A DNA stretch of 64,000 nucleotides from Bacillota bacterium (GCA_023415205.1 JAEZLR010000029.1:1-64000); one strand, 5' to 3'. Counted from the first letter of the stretch, positions 50,860 through 60,368 are shown. The notes: generated by a model not told the origin, from the letters alone. A program made the numbers and translations.

Positions 50860-52014
50860 CTAGCTAGCATCAAATTCCTGGGGCTTTTCCTGGGATAGCC
50901 CAAAATAATTGATCAGGGCCTTAACAATACGCTCAGAAGCCTTCCCGTCACCATAGGGATTGACAGCCTTGGCCATTTTCTGATACTCCTCGCTATGGTC
51001 AAAAAGCCGTCTCGCCTCCCTGTAGAGGGTATCCTTTTGAGTCCCTGCAAGCTTGACCGTACCGGCCTTGATAGCTTCAGGCCTCTCCGTCTCGTTTCTT
51101 AAAACAAGTACGGGCTTACCCAGAGAGGGTGCTTCCTCCTGTAGACCTCCTGAATCTGTCATAACCAGGTAAGAGCGTGCCATGAGGTTATGCATATCCT
51201 GAACATTAAGGGGCTCAATAAGGTGAATTCTATCATGCTGTCCTAGTATTTTCCCCGCAGTCTCACGGATGACGGGGTTTAAATGGACGGGATAAATAAT
51301 TTCAATATCGGGGATATCCTCAACCAACATCCGAAGGGCTGTGAAGATATTCTCAAAGGGTTCACCCAGATTTTCCCTGCGGTGGGCCGTGACAGAAATA
51401 ACCCTTTTGTTATCAAAGCTGTAGGAGGCTAGGAATTGGTCTGCGAAACAATAATCCTTCTTCACGGTATCTGACAGGGCATCAATAACCGTATTGCCTG
51501 TCACTACAATGGTATCGGCCGGAACATTCTCCTTAATAAGGTTTTCCTTGTTGGCCCTGGTAGGTGCAAAATGAAGGTCGGCAATAGCCCCCGTCAGTTT
51601 ACGGTTCATTTCCTCAGGGTAGGGAGAGTATTTATCATAGGTTCTTAAGCCGGCTTCCACATGGCCCACCCTGACCTTGGCATAAAAAGCGGCGAGGGAG
51701 GCTGCAAAAGTGGTCGTCGTATCGCCGTGAACCAGCACCATGTCGGGCTTAAAATCGGTATAGACGGCATAAAGCCCTTCGATGGCCCGTGTGGTGATAT
51801 CCACAAGGGTTTGCCGATCCTGCATAATATTAAGATCAAAGTCCGGCTTAATTTGGAAGATTTCAAGCACCTGATCCAGCATTTGCCGATGTTGGGCTGT
51901 GACGCACACCCTCGAGTCAATGGCTTCGTGCTTCTTCAGCTCTTTGACCAAGGGTGCCATTTTAATGGCTTCGGGTCTTGTTCCAAAGACCGTTAACACC
52001 TTTATTTTCTGCAT
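50860..52014 (-). CDS. wecB: UDP-N-acetylglucosamine 2-epimerase (non-hydrolysing)
   Basis: A 384-residue enzyme making UDP-ManNAc from UDP-GlcNAc for wall polymers. It has the GT-B-like fold with V-F-G-T-R-P-E-A-I-K-M-A-P (N-terminus), G-H-V-E-A-G-L-R-T, T-A-H-R-R-E-N-L-G and T-D-S-G-G-L-Q-E-E-A. It follows the tagO-like gene on the same strand, consistent with teichoic or other secondary wall polymer linkage-unit synthesis. Confidence 0.95.
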   Translation of the reverse strand: MQKIKVLTVFGTRPEAIKMAPLVKELKKHEAIDSRVCVTAQHRQMLDQVLEIFQIKPDFDLNIMQDRQTLVDITTRAIEGLYAVYTDFKPDMVLVHGDTTTTFAASLAAFYAKVRVGHVEAGLRTYDKYSPYPEEMNRKLTGAIADLHFAPTRANKENLIKENVPADTIVVTGNTVIDALSDTVKKDYCFADQFLASYSFDNKRVISVTAHRRENLGEPFENIFTALRMLVEDIPDIEIIYPVHLNPVIRETAGKILGQHDRIHLIEPLNVQDMHNLMARSYLVMTDSGGLQEEAPSLGKPVLVLRNETERPEAIKAGTVKLAGTQKDTLYREARRLFDHSEEYQKMAKAVNPYGDGKASERIVKALINYFGLSQEKPQEFDAS

Positions 52015-52041
52015 GATTATCTCCTGGAATCAATTTGATCA

Positions 52042-53280
52042 TTAGCTCGTGTGTTCAGCTTCGTCCTTTAGTTCAGGGGATTCATCCGTCTGAGCCTTCT
52101 CAGAGTGTGGTTTTTTTCCGGTAGCAACCTCCTGTTGGGCATCCGAAAGCTCAAAAGCATTGGACGCCTCGGTCTGCCGAACCCGCTTTTCGGGATCAGG
52201 AGTGGTTAGGTCACTTAAGTTGCGTGCTCCTGCTATTCCAAACATGACAAGGATAATCAGAAGGATCAGTGAAGGAAGCAGGCCTTTATCCACAAGGGCA
52301 ATGGAGAACAATCCCAAACCGCCGCTGATGATGTAAAGGATAATGACCGACATTCTATGGCTGATTCCCATATCCAAAAGACGGTGATGGATATGCCCTC
52401 TATCGGCTTCACCAATGGGTCGCCCGCCAACGATTCTCCGGATGATGGCAAAAGCCGTATCGAAAATCGGAAGGCCCAGAACCAGGATAGGAATTGCCAT
52501 AGCCAGGGCTGTAACCGATTTCATGGTTCCCTCAATGGAGAGAATGGCCAGGACAAAGCCTAGAAAGGTTGAGCCCGTATCCCCCATGAATATCTTGGCC
52601 GGGTTGAAGTTGTAGGGCAAAAACCCGAAGATGGCCCCTACCAGTGAAACGGCAATGATGGCCACATCATCCTGGTTTCGGATGACGGCCACAATATAAA
52701 GGGAAAGGGTTGCAATACCGGAGACACCTGCTGCAAGACCATCCAAGCCGTCAATAAGATTAATGGCATTGGTGACGCCTACAATCCAGAGTACCGAAAT
52801 AACAAAGGCAAGAATATCTCCCAAAAGATACATCATGCTCGGATGGGTGGCCACAGTCGCCTGAAAGGGCTTGGAGATGGCAAGGATCCTTGAACCTGTT
52901 GCCACAACAATAACAGCGGCCAGAAGCTGTATGGGAAACTTAATTCTCGCTCTCAAGGGTTTAATATCATCTACCACACCAAGTACAATGATAATAAGGA
53001 CACCCGAAATCATCCCCATGGCCTTGGGCTGTGACAGATAGGCGAAAAATACCTTGGAATCCTTGGTTGAAAAGCTGTAGATCACAGCAATGAGGAAGCC
53101 GACAATAATAGCCAGCCCTCCCATAAGGGCCATGGGCTTTTTATGAACCCGCCGGTTATCCTTGGGCACATTGACGGCCCCTGAATTAAAGGCAATTCGT
53201 CTGGCAATGGGCGTAGCAAAAAAAGCTACGATCAAAGCTACCGCAAAGGCCACTAAATGATGGTACTCAATAATGATCAT
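52042..53280 (-). CDS. undecaprenyl-phosphate GlcNAc-1-phosphate transferase (TagO/WecA-like)
   Basis: A 412-residue membrane protein with about ten helices. Catalytic and metal motifs are A-I-N-L-I-D-G-L-D-G-L-A-A-G, M-G-D-T-G-S-T-F-L-G-F and H-I-H-H-R-L-L (HxHH, sugar side). It moves GlcNAc-1-P onto the lipid carrier, the first step in wall polymer assembly. The last ~50 residues are a hydrophilic acidic tail that relatives often lack. MraY is a paralogue, but the HxHH motif argues for the WecA/TagO branch. Confidence 0.93.
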   Translation of the reverse strand: MIIIEYHHLVAFAVALIVAFFATPIARRIAFNSGAVNVPKDNRRVHKKPMALMGGLAIIVGFLIAVIYSFSTKDSKVFFAYLSQPKAMGMISGVLIIIVLGVVDDIKPLRARIKFPIQLLAAVIVVATGSRILAISKPFQATVATHPSMMYLLGDILAFVISVLWIVGVTNAINLIDGLDGLAAGVSGIATLSLYIVAVIRNQDDVAIIAVSLVGAIFGFLPYNFNPAKIFMGDTGSTFLGFVLAILSIEGTMKSVTALAMAIPILVLGLPIFDTAFAIIRRIVGGRPIGEADRGHIHHRLLDMGISHRMSVIILYIISGGLGLFSIALVDKGLLPSLILLIILVMFGIAGARNLSDLTTPDPEKRVRQTEASNAFELSDAQQEVATGKKPHSEKAQTDESPELKDEAEHTS

Positions 53281-53285
53281 ATTAT

Positions 53286-53771
53286 TTACACCTCTGATCC
53301 ATTAAAGAAGCCGTCTTTTTGAAGCTGAGGTTCCTCGTATTTCAAAACACGAACCCCGGCCTCCTTTAACAGCTCCATGGAGAGATTGTCCGGGTAGTCT
53401 CCTTTAAAAATGATCTTTGTGATTCCGGCATTAATGGCCAGCTTGGCACAAAGCACGCAGGGCTGAGTGGTCACATAAAGGACGCCATCCTTAACGCTAA
53501 TCCCTGAATAAGCGGCCTGGGCAATGGCATTTTGCTCGGCGTGGGTGGCTCTGCAAATCTCATGGCGCTGGCCTGAGGGAACATTCAGCTCCTCCCGCAG
53601 ACAGCCTGTTTCATGACAATGCTTACACCCTACCGGTGCGCCATTATACCCTGTGGCCAAAATACGTTTATCCTTGACAATCAAAGCTCCTACCTGCCTG
53701 CGCATGCAGGTAGAACGTGTTTTGACCAGTTCCACTATTCCCATAAAGTATTCATCCCAAGACGGACGCAT
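53286..53771 (-). CDS. comEB: deoxycytidylate deaminase (ComEB-like)
   Basis: A 161-residue zinc deaminase converting dCMP to dUMP for dTTP synthesis. The zinc site is H-A-E-Q-N-A-I plus P-C-V-L-C-A-K; an extra C-K-H-C-H segment is typical of the dCMP deaminase branch. It lies between upp and the tagO-like gene on the same strand, a pyrimidine neighbour pair. Confidence 0.92.
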   Translation of the reverse strand: MRPSWDEYFMGIVELVKTRSTCMRRQVGALIVKDKRILATGYNGAPVGCKHCHETGCLREELNVPSGQRHEICRATHAEQNAIAQAAYSGISVKDGVLYVTTQPCVLCAKLAINAGITKIIFKGDYPDNLSMELLKEAGVRVLKYEEPQLQKDGFFNGSEV

Positions 53772-53804
53772 AAACGCACCCCCAATCTTTTTTTCGGCAG
53801 GCCT

Positions 53805-54434
53805 CTATTTTGTACCGAAAAGCCTGTCTCCGGCATCGCCCAGACCGGGAACGATGTATCCGATATCGTTTAAGCATTCATCCACGGCCGCACAATAGAT
53901 ACCCACATCGGGGTGCTCTGAATTGAGCCTTTTTACGCCCTGCTTGGAGGCAATAAGACAGACGAATTTAATGTTCTTCGCACCATATCTTTTCATAAAA
54001 CGGACCGCATCGCAAGCGGATCCACCCGTAGCCAGCATGGGATCAAGAACCACCACATCTCGCTCGCTAATATCCTCGGGCAGCTTACAGTAGTATTCAA
54101 CCGGTTCCAAGGTATCATGATCACGGTACAATCCAATATGTCCCACGCGTGCCATGGGAACCAGCTTCAGCATACCGTCAACCATTCCTAGGCCTGCTCT
54201 CAATATGGGTACAAAGGCCAGCTTCTTTCCTGATATGATCTTGGTTTTGGCCAATCCCACCGGGGTTTCAATCTCGACTTCCTTTAAGGGAATGTCTCTT
54301 GTCACTTCGTAGCCCATCAACATGGCGATTTCAGAGGCCAGCTCACGAAATTCCTTGCTGCTGGTGTTCTTATCACGAAGAAGTGAAACCTTGTGTTGAA
54401 TTAGTGGGTGATCAAAAACAAAAACTCCGCTCAT
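53805..54434 (-). CDS. upp: uracil phosphoribosyltransferase
   Basis: A 209-residue salvage enzyme making UMP from uracil and PRPP. It shows the PRPP loop V-V-L-D-P-M-L-A-T-G-G-S-A, P-I-L-R-A-G-L-G-M-V-D-G and the C-terminal G-Y-I-V-P-G-L-G-D-A-G-D uracil site. GGGAGG precedes the ATG. Part of the rpiB-upp run also seen in Bacillus. Confidence 0.97.
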   Translation of the reverse strand: MSGVFVFDHPLIQHKVSLLRDKNTSSKEFRELASEIAMLMGYEVTRDIPLKEVEIETPVGLAKTKIISGKKLAFVPILRAGLGMVDGMLKLVPMARVGHIGLYRDHDTLEPVEYYCKLPEDISERDVVVLDPMLATGGSACDAVRFMKRYGAKNIKFVCLIASKQGVKRLNSEHPDVGIYCAAVDECLNDIGYIVPGLGDAGDRLFGTK

Positions 54435-54456
54435 TATAAAAGCCCTCCCGATTTAC

Positions 54457-54909
54457 CTATTTTAAATATTCATTTTCAATTTTTGTAATGCCATCTATAC
54501 GTCTCTGATGCCTTTCATCATGCGAAAAGGCCGTCCCCAGCCAGGTATCCACAATGGCAAAGGCCAGCTTTTCCCCGACAATGAAACTTCCCAATGCTAA
54601 AACATTCGTATCATTATGCTCACGGGTCAGTCTGGCTGATAAAAGATCTCCGCAAAGGGCCGCCCGGATACCCTTCACCTTGTTGGCTGCAATGGATATC
54701 CCTATTCCGGTGGAGCAAACTAGGATACCCTTCTCGCACTCACCCTTGCTTACGGCTAGTGCGGCTTTTAAAGCATAGGCGGGATAATCCACCGAACTCT
54801 CATCATAGGTTCCAAAGTCCACAATCTGGTGGCCTTGCTTGGCTAAATAAGCTTTGATGCTTTCTTTGAGTCCGAATCCCCCGTGGTCACTTCCTAAAGC
54901 TAATTTCAA
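54457..54909 (-). CDS. rpiB: ribose-5-phosphate isomerase B
   Basis: A 150-residue RpiB/LacB-family enzyme interconverting ribose-5-P and ribulose-5-P. It shows L-A-L-G-S-D-H-G-G, active-site Cys in V-C-S-T-G-I-G-I-S and E-H-N-D-T-N. The start is TTG 54909: GAGAGGGAG lies six bases upstream and the length matches the family. The longer frame from 54951 adds residues not found in relatives. Confidence 0.94.
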   Translation of the reverse strand: MKLALGSDHGGFGLKESIKAYLAKQGHQIVDFGTYDESSVDYPAYALKAALAVSKGECEKGILVCSTGIGISIAANKVKGIRAALCGDLLSARLTREHNDTNVLALGSFIVGEKLAFAIVDTWLGTAFSHDERHQRRIDGITKIENEYLK

Positions 54910-54960
54910 AGCATTCTCCCTCTCTTTCATCATTGATTTTATAGTAATCATATCTCAATG

Positions 54961-55440
54961 TCAAAACGAAATCTCCTGCTCCTCTAATTTTTCAAAAAGG
55001 TCCAGCAGACAGGCTTCAATATCATAGGAGCAGTTCTTATAAACCTTCTCATCTAAGCCAAAGGGATCCGTAATATCAGAAGCCTCCCCCTGGGTAAAGT
55101 CTTTCAGGGTAAAGACCTTGTCGGCTGCCTCAGGATAGATATCTAAAATCATTTCTCTGTGATGTTGGGTCATGGTCAGTATCAGCCAGCTCTCCCTAAT
55201 ATCCTGTATATCCAGAACCCTTGCTCTATGTGTCTTCAGGTTGATCCCAAACTCTTTTGCCATAATCTCTATGGCCTCCGGGCTTGCAGGATCTCCCTCA
55301 AAGGCATAAATGCCCGCCGATGCACCCTCCAGATGATTCCTTAGCTCCGCTCTGTCGACCAGAATGTGATTGAAAAGAGCTTCAGCCATCGGGCTTCTGC
55401 AGGTGTTCCCGGTACAGACAAACATAATCTTTTTCTTCAT
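54961..55440 (-). CDS. low-molecular-weight phosphatase, YwlE-like protein-arginine phosphatase
   Basis: A 159-residue LMW-PTP fold with the P-loop V-C-T-G-N-T-C-R-S-P-M-A and the D-P-F general-acid loop (D-I-T-D-P-F-G). The Thr after the first Gly-Asn of the loop is the residue that makes Bacillus YwlE specific for phospho-arginine, so removal of McsB-type arginine marks is likely. A tyrosine phosphatase role is the alternative. No mcsB is in the window. It sits between sua5 and rpiB, as in Bacillus ywlC-ywlE-ywlF. Confidence 0.88.
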   Translation of the reverse strand: MKKKIMFVCTGNTCRSPMAEALFNHILVDRAELRNHLEGASAGIYAFEGDPASPEAIEIMAKEFGINLKTHRARVLDIQDIRESWLILTMTQHHREMILDIYPEAADKVFTLKDFTQGEASDITDPFGLDEKVYKNCSYDIEACLLDLFEKLEEQEISF

Positions 55441-55455
55441 GTCTTTAAAGTCCTT

Positions 55456-56487
55456 TCATACATTAATGATCTTTCCCCCAGCAGCTTTTTTTAACCGATT
55501 CATAATCGCCTGGCCAATGCCTTTTTCACAAAATGCCTCTGAGTAAATGATATCCACATCTGTCTCATCAAATTTTCTAAGTGCCTGGTAAAGTCCTGCG
55601 GCCAATGTTGAAGGCTCATGCAAAGACCCTGCTGGTATAATGACATCCCCCAGAAACCTTCCCATGTTCTCTGAACAGGTCAGTATCCCAATCTTGCGAC
55701 CCTCCTGCTGTTTTTCCAGGGTAAGGGTATTTATTCTTTCCACCACTTTTTCAGTGTCCCCTTCGACAAGAACCAATCCGGCCCTTGGGGAATAATGGCG
55801 ATATTTCATTCCGGGAGAACGGGGCTTTTGATCCTTATGAACCTCCAGAACCGTGTCGGACATAATAGGGCCCAAAACCCTTTCCAGCATCTCACAGGTG
55901 ATTCCCCCTGGTCTTAAAATGATGGGAACGGGCGCGGTAATGTCCAGCACCGTAGATTCAACACCCACCGTACAGGGCCCTCCGTCAATGATGTAATCGA
56001 TGCGACCCATTAAATCCTCGGCAACGTGCTGGGCTGTAGTAGGGCTGGGCCTGCCCGACAAATTGGCGCTGGGAGCAGCCACACTGGCACCGGATTGCTT
56101 GATGAGTTGAAGGGCTGTAGGGTTTTCAGGCATACGAACCGCAACGGTGTCCAGTCCTGCCGTAATACAATCGGGTACCTTGGAAGATTTTTTAAAAACA
56201 AGGGTCAGAGGGCCCGGCCAGAACGTTTCCATCAAAACCTTGGCGTGGGGCGGAATATCCCTTACTAATAAAGGAAGCTGCGAAAGCTCTGCAATATGCA
56301 CAATGAGGGGATTATCTGAGGGCCTACCCTTGGCCTCAAATATTTTTTTGACTGCCCGTGGGTTCAGAGCATCGGCACCCAAGCCGTAAACCGTCTCGGT
56401 TGGAAAAGCGACCAGATGCCCATTACTAAGACTCTCTGCTGCCTCTAAAAGCCCTTGGGCATCATCGGATTGAATTATTTTTGTCAT
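55456..56487 (-). CDS. threonylcarbamoyl-AMP synthase (Sua5/YwlC)
   Basis: A 343-residue enzyme for the t6A37 modification of ANN-decoding tRNAs. The YrdC domain is at about 10-200 (F-P-T-E-T-V-Y-G-L-G-A-D-A; K-G-R-P-S-D-N-P-L-I-V-H; S-A-N-L-S-G-R-P-S-P-T). The C-terminal Sua5 domain is at about 220-340 (S-P-G-M-K-Y-R-H-Y-S-P; I-Y-S-E-A-F). The two-domain form marks Sua5 rather than TsaC. Confidence 0.96.
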   Translation of the reverse strand: MTKIIQSDDAQGLLEAAESLSNGHLVAFPTETVYGLGADALNPRAVKKIFEAKGRPSDNPLIVHIAELSQLPLLVRDIPPHAKVLMETFWPGPLTLVFKKSSKVPDCITAGLDTVAVRMPENPTALQLIKQSGASVAAPSANLSGRPSPTTAQHVAEDLMGRIDYIIDGGPCTVGVESTVLDITAPVPIILRPGGITCEMLERVLGPIMSDTVLEVHKDQKPRSPGMKYRHYSPRAGLVLVEGDTEKVVERINTLTLEKQQEGRKIGILTCSENMGRFLGDVIIPAGSLHEPSTLAAGLYQALRKFDETDVDIIYSEAFCEKGIGQAIMNRLKKAAGGKIINV

Positions 56488-56571
56488 GATATATTCACCT
56501 TTAAATCAGTCTAACCAGACGCATGAGTCTTATATAAACACTCCTATTATAACAGAAAAAAGATAAAAATT

Positions 56572-56595
56572 AAGGGGTAGACTGCTCTACCCCTT
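56572..56595 (-). terminator. terminator of the flagellar yvyF-flaG operon
   Basis: 9-bp stem (56572-56580 with 56587-56595) that includes the yvyF stop codon, followed by an AT-rich tract with TTTTT on the minus strand. Confidence 0.78.
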
Positions 56596-57012
56596 CTTTT
56601 CTTTATTGTCTTTAAATCGAATCCCCTTGGAGGTTACCTGTTCCTCCGACTTTATGTAGTAAGCGTTTTTAACACAGCCCTCTTCCTTTTGTCGAAGAGC
56701 TCGGCCCTCCTTGTAGCACCCGTCACAGAACCTACCACTGTTTAGCGCCTTTCCACAAAGCTCACACCGAATAAAGCCCTTATTATCGCCCACAATCTCC
56801 AGGCGATCCTCCTTAAGATAGCGTCTGATGGATTTTAATCCCACATTAAGCTCATGCATAACCTCATTGGAACTCGCACCTGGATGAAGGCTAAGGTAAT
56901 CCTTAATCCTTGAAAATTCATGTTCTTCAACAGGAAAACAGGCGGGACAAACTACTTCAAAGGAAACCCTGTCAAATAGCCTGTGACATCTGACACATTC
57001 AAAAGTTGCCAT
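56587..57012 (-). CDS. yvyF: flagellar operon protein (YvyF-like)
   Basis: A 141-residue protein with four CxxC-type zinc motifs: C-V-R-C and C-P-A-C near the N-terminus, C-E-L-C and C-D-G-C near the C-terminus. A helix-turn-helix-like middle lies between them (A-S-S-N-E-V-M-H-E-L-N-V-G). Relatives are found in flagellar operons next to flgM/flgN; function is uncertain. It is the last gene of the flaG-fliD-fliS-flgN-yvyF run. No flgM is visible here. Confidence 0.82.
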   Translation of the reverse strand: MATFECVRCHRLFDRVSFEVVCPACFPVEEHEFSRIKDYLSLHPGASSNEVMHELNVGLKSIRRYLKEDRLEIVGDNKGFIRCELCGKALNSGRFCDGCYKEGRALRQKEEGCVKNAYYIKSEEQVTSKGIRFKDNKEKKG

Positions 57013-57024
57013 GGAGCCTCCCGT

Positions 57025-57504
57025 TTATTTCTTTGTATCGAAAAAGTACGATGGAACGTTGGCGTTCACTGGTTGATAGGCACCCTTTACCCGTTTGAAG
57101 TTCTCGGCCTGGTCAATCTTTTCCTTTGTTTCTCTAAGCTCGGCTTTAGCCAAGGTAATATTCTCATCCTCAAGGGATTTAATCTCTCCAATGAGTTGAT
57201 GGATAGTCACCACAACCTCCTTGAGTTCCTTCGCCCCAGGCAGATGGTGCCGCGGCAGATCCTCAAGAGATTCAACAGAGAGGGCGCTTTTTAGCCTCGC
57301 GGAATAAGCAATGAACTCTTCATCCAGCTTGTCCACAGCATCCATTCGAACCTGCTTTTCATTCAGGAAGGTTTCCAAGTCCTCCATTCTGCCCGAAACA
57401 ATGGCTTCCTTCTCGCTACGGGTAAACAGAAGCATCTCCTTGACTAAATCCAGCTTTTTTTGGCTTAGCTCATTCATTTTATCAATGGTCTTAATCGGTT
57501 CCAT
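57025..57504 (-). CDS. FlgN-like flagellar chaperone
   Basis: A 159-residue helical, charged protein (L-S-Q-K-K-L-D-L-V-K-E-M-L-L-F-T-R-S-E-K) with the length and coiled-coil shape of FlgN, the chaperone for hook-associated proteins FlgK and FlgL. Sequence conservation is low in this family, so the call leans on position between fliS and yvyF and on flgL in the window. Confidence 0.72.
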   Translation of the reverse strand: MEPIKTIDKMNELSQKKLDLVKEMLLFTRSEKEAIVSGRMEDLETFLNEKQVRMDAVDKLDEEFIAYSARLKSALSVESLEDLPRHHLPGAKELKEVVVTIHQLIGEIKSLEDENITLAKAELRETKEKIDQAENFKRVKGAYQPVNANVPSYFFDTKK

Positions 57505-57516
57505 GTTGCCCCCTTT

Positions 57517-57921
57517 TTAGACGGGTGCCGCCTCCGGTTTCTTCACTTGATGCTTGGCAATCCTCATGGCCTGCTCCCAAGTGTCTCTCAGCACCTTGGC
57601 AAAGCCCAGGACCTCCTCGAGAATCTCTTTGTCCTTAGCATAATTAGCATCCACCAGCCTGCCCAGAAGGTATTCATAGATGGAGAAAAGGCTGTTGGAC
57701 AATTCGTAATTCATATCGAGGGTATTCATAAATTCCTTGATGATATCTTGTGCCCGAATAATATTATTATGTGCGTCCTGAACGTTACGCTTTTCTATGC
57801 TGTCCATTCCCCGCATGATAAACTTGATCAGACCGTTGTAAAGCATCAAGGTAAGTTCTTCAGGGCTGGCAGTGTTTATTGAGTTTTCCTTGTATTGATT
57901 ATAGGCGTTATATGCAATCAT
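57517..57921 (-). CDS. fliS: flagellin chaperone FliS
   Basis: A 134-residue helical-bundle chaperone that keeps flagellin unfolded before export. It has the family start A-Y-N-A-Y-N-Q-Y-K-E-N-S-I-N-T-A-S-P-E-E-L-T and the R-G-M-D-S-I-E-K-R-N motif. In Bacillus FliS also assists FliW-flagellin exchange. It directly follows fliD. Confidence 0.95.
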   Translation of the reverse strand: MIAYNAYNQYKENSINTASPEELTLMLYNGLIKFIMRGMDSIEKRNVQDAHNNIIRAQDIIKEFMNTLDMNYELSNSLFSIYEYLLGRLVDANYAKDKEILEEVLGFAKVLRDTWEQAMRIAKHQVKKPEAAPV

Positions 57922-57982
57922 GGGTAAAACCTCCCGATACTGCTTATGGTTTAATAGCTATGAGTATGGCCCTGACCTGCTT

Positions 57983-59905
57983 TTATCCCTGTCCGCTACT
58001 GAATTGGCTGGTAAGCCACGCACTTTGCTGGTTCATCTTGTTGAGCATTATCTCTAAATTTGAAAACTTAAGGTAATAGTTTTCTTCTTTTCTAATGAGC
58101 TTGTCAATAAGGCTGTCTATCCTGTCATCATAGTTGTCCAATTCATCAGCGAGTGTATTCTGTGTGTTTGAAACATCATTTTCAATGCCAGCCTTTTCCA
58201 GAAGAATGCCCTTATAGCCCTTTTCACTTCTGATGGTCGACACATTGTCCTCGATGATGTCCGATATCCTATGGAAGAGACCCGATTGGTTATAGCGCAC
58301 CTGCTTTTCACTGATTGTAAAATTTCTGGAATAAGTCGGGTGCTGGGAAGAGGTTCCGGTCAGAAGCTTGGCAACCTCATCGGGTTTCTCCAGAAGAGCT
58401 TTTTGAAGCTTGTCCTCTTCCAGATAGAGTTTACCGTTGTCGTTATAGGATCTGGATTCAATACCTATGTCTCTCAGTGAGATACCCACACCCTCCACCT
58501 TTTCATAGAGGGCCTTGCGCATGGAAAGAGTGATTTGCTGAAGAATACTATCACTACGAAGAATTCCGGCCTTAGCTTTTTTCTCCCAAGCCTCAATATC
58601 CTTCTCTTCCATCCCTTCCTTCTGCTCATCGGTGAGAGGCTGATAATCCCTATCATATTTTTCCTTTGTTTTTCCACTGATGTCATCAATGAGCTTATTG
58701 TAATCCTCAATAAAGCTCTTGATATTCTTGATGACTGACTCGGTATCCTGCTCCACTGACAGGGTTTCTCCGGTAGAAGAGGCATCATGGGCCTTCTTAA
58801 GCGAATAATTGACGCCATTGACTGTAAAGTTATTGGTACTTCTTACAACTGTTTGATTCCCATTGATCAGGATTTCAGCATCCTGGCCTTCGGTAACAGT
58901 GCCTAGGCCCAATGCGGATAGAAAGCTTCCGCTGTTGTCGGCCATTTTAAGGGTCTCACCCGCACCTGTTTGCTTTGAAGACAGGGTTATTTTATCTGTC
59001 ATCTCATCATACCCGATGGTAACATTGGCGTCAGCATCGTTATTAATCTTTTCAAAGACTTTCTCCAGGGTATCGGTGGGATTAGCAGTAAATGTTTTTC
59101 CATTGATGGTAAATACAGCCATTCCACCATCATTAAAGGTTAGGGGTGTTCCTAAGGAGTTTCTTACTGAAAGCAATGTACTCTTTAAGGATATACGGTT
59201 TGAAGCGCCATTGGTAAGCCCAAGACTTCCTAAGCCTCCCGATGTACCCGAGGGCTGATTGACGGTTACTTTTGTGGCACCATTGACGGTATCCAATGAG
59301 AAATTATACTTTCCATTAGCGCTATTGTAGGAGAGATCGACTTTCAGCTTTGATTCACCAAAGGCCTTGTTCAGCGCCTCCTGGAACTTAGTGGCAAACT
59401 CGTTTTCATCGGCATAGTTTTCAAGGGTTATTTCTTTAGAAACACCATCCAACGAAACGACAATTTTCTTGCCTCCCAGGTGGGTGTTATCAAGGGTTCC
59501 TGTGATCGCCTTGCTCACACCCTCGGCACCTTCACTGACACTCTTTGCCGACTCAGCCAGCTTGATGACCTTGACACTCTGTGACCCAACAGTGGCATTC
59601 CCCGAAGCTGTGGCCGAAAAATAGTCACTGTTATTGAGTTTAATTGTTTTAGCCTTGATGGAATTCTCAGAAAGAAGATAAGAAGATCGGTTGACGATGT
59701 CAAAGAACTTGCTTTTAAAGCCCATAAGCGAAGAGCTTACACTCCTGTAGGCCTCCTGTTTCCATTGCACCAAGGTCTTTTTCTGCTTGAGTGTATCAAG
59801 AGGTATTCTTTCTGCCTTCATAAGCTCGGCTACCATCGAGTCGGTATCCAGACCAGAAAGACCCGTTAATCTCATCTTGGATGTAAAATTGGTTATTCCA
59901 TTCAT
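57983..59905 (-). CDS. fliD: flagellar filament cap protein FliD
   Basis: A 640-residue cap protein that folds flagellin at the filament tip. It shows the N-terminal L-T-G-L-S-G-L-D-T-D-S-M-V-A-E-L-M-K-A-E-R, F-K-S-K-F-F-D-I-V, a middle domain of beta repeats and C-terminal coiled coils. It is longer than minimal FliD (~460-500) because of an expanded middle domain. Operon flaG-fliD-fliS. Confidence 0.95.
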   Translation of the reverse strand: MNGITNFTSKMRLTGLSGLDTDSMVAELMKAERIPLDTLKQKKTLVQWKQEAYRSVSSSLMGFKSKFFDIVNRSSYLLSENSIKAKTIKLNNSDYFSATASGNATVGSQSVKVIKLAESAKSVSEGAEGVSKAITGTLDNTHLGGKKIVVSLDGVSKEITLENYADENEFATKFQEALNKAFGESKLKVDLSYNSANGKYNFSLDTVNGATKVTVNQPSGTSGGLGSLGLTNGASNRISLKSTLLSVRNSLGTPLTFNDGGMAVFTINGKTFTANPTDTLEKVFEKINNDADANVTIGYDEMTDKITLSSKQTGAGETLKMADNSGSFLSALGLGTVTEGQDAEILINGNQTVVRSTNNFTVNGVNYSLKKAHDASSTGETLSVEQDTESVIKNIKSFIEDYNKLIDDISGKTKEKYDRDYQPLTDEQKEGMEEKDIEAWEKKAKAGILRSDSILQQITLSMRKALYEKVEGVGISLRDIGIESRSYNDNGKLYLEEDKLQKALLEKPDEVAKLLTGTSSQHPTYSRNFTISEKQVRYNQSGLFHRISDIIEDNVSTIRSEKGYKGILLEKAGIENDVSNTQNTLADELDNYDDRIDSLIDKLIRKEENYYLKFSNLEIMLNKMNQQSAWLTSQFSSGQG

Positions 59906-59912
59906 GGTGTAG

Positions 59913-60263
59913 TCACCTTCTTTCGTCTACCAATAAGCCTGCTCGCTCCAGCATGTTGGCAAACATGTCCAGAATTTTTTCAGAAGGTATTTCTCTTATA
60001 ACTTCTTTTGTATCTGTATCCACAATCTTGACAATAACCTCATTGGTCTTCTCATGGATTCTAAACTCAAGGGATCTCCCTTGCATCTGCATAGTTTCAT
60101 TAGCCTTATCAACAGCTCTTTTGATAAAGGCCTCACTCACTTGAGTTTGTGCTATCTCTTGTTCCTCTGATACGGTTGCTTTTGTGGCCGTATCAACCCT
60201 TCCCTGACTCTGTCCCACATTTGTTGTAGGCCGTAATGATGCATCCATGCCTTCAATTCTCAT
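59913..60263 (-). CDS. flaG: FlaG-family protein
   Basis: A 116-residue protein. A variable polar N-terminus is followed by the conserved C-terminal half (L-E-F-R-I-H-E-K-T-N-E-V-I-V-K-I-V-D; E-V-I-R-E-I-P-S-E-K-I-L-D-M). FlaG influences filament length in several bacteria. AAGGAGG precedes the ATG and a sigma-28-like promoter lies upstream. First gene of the operon. Confidence 0.9.
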   Translation of the reverse strand: MRIEGMDASLRPTTNVGQSQGRVDTATKATVSEEQEIAQTQVSEAFIKRAVDKANETMQMQGRSLEFRIHEKTNEVIVKIVDTDTKEVIREIPSEKILDMFANMLERAGLLVDERR

Positions 60264-60297
60264 ATCAAGATCCCTCCTTGAATCTGTTCTATTAATA

Positions 60298-60324
60298 ACA
60301 TCGGCATTATTCAGAGAAAAATTA
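60298..60324 (-). promoter_or_regulatory. sigma-28-like promoter of flaG-fliD-fliS
   Basis: Minus strand TAAT (60321-60324) - 15 bp - GCCGATGT (60298-60305), close to the sigma-28/SigD consensus TAAA-N15-GCCGATAT. Confidence 0.72.
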
Positions 60325-60368
60325 GCCTAGAGTTTATAGATTAAAAATGAAAATTTTTTGTTTAAGAC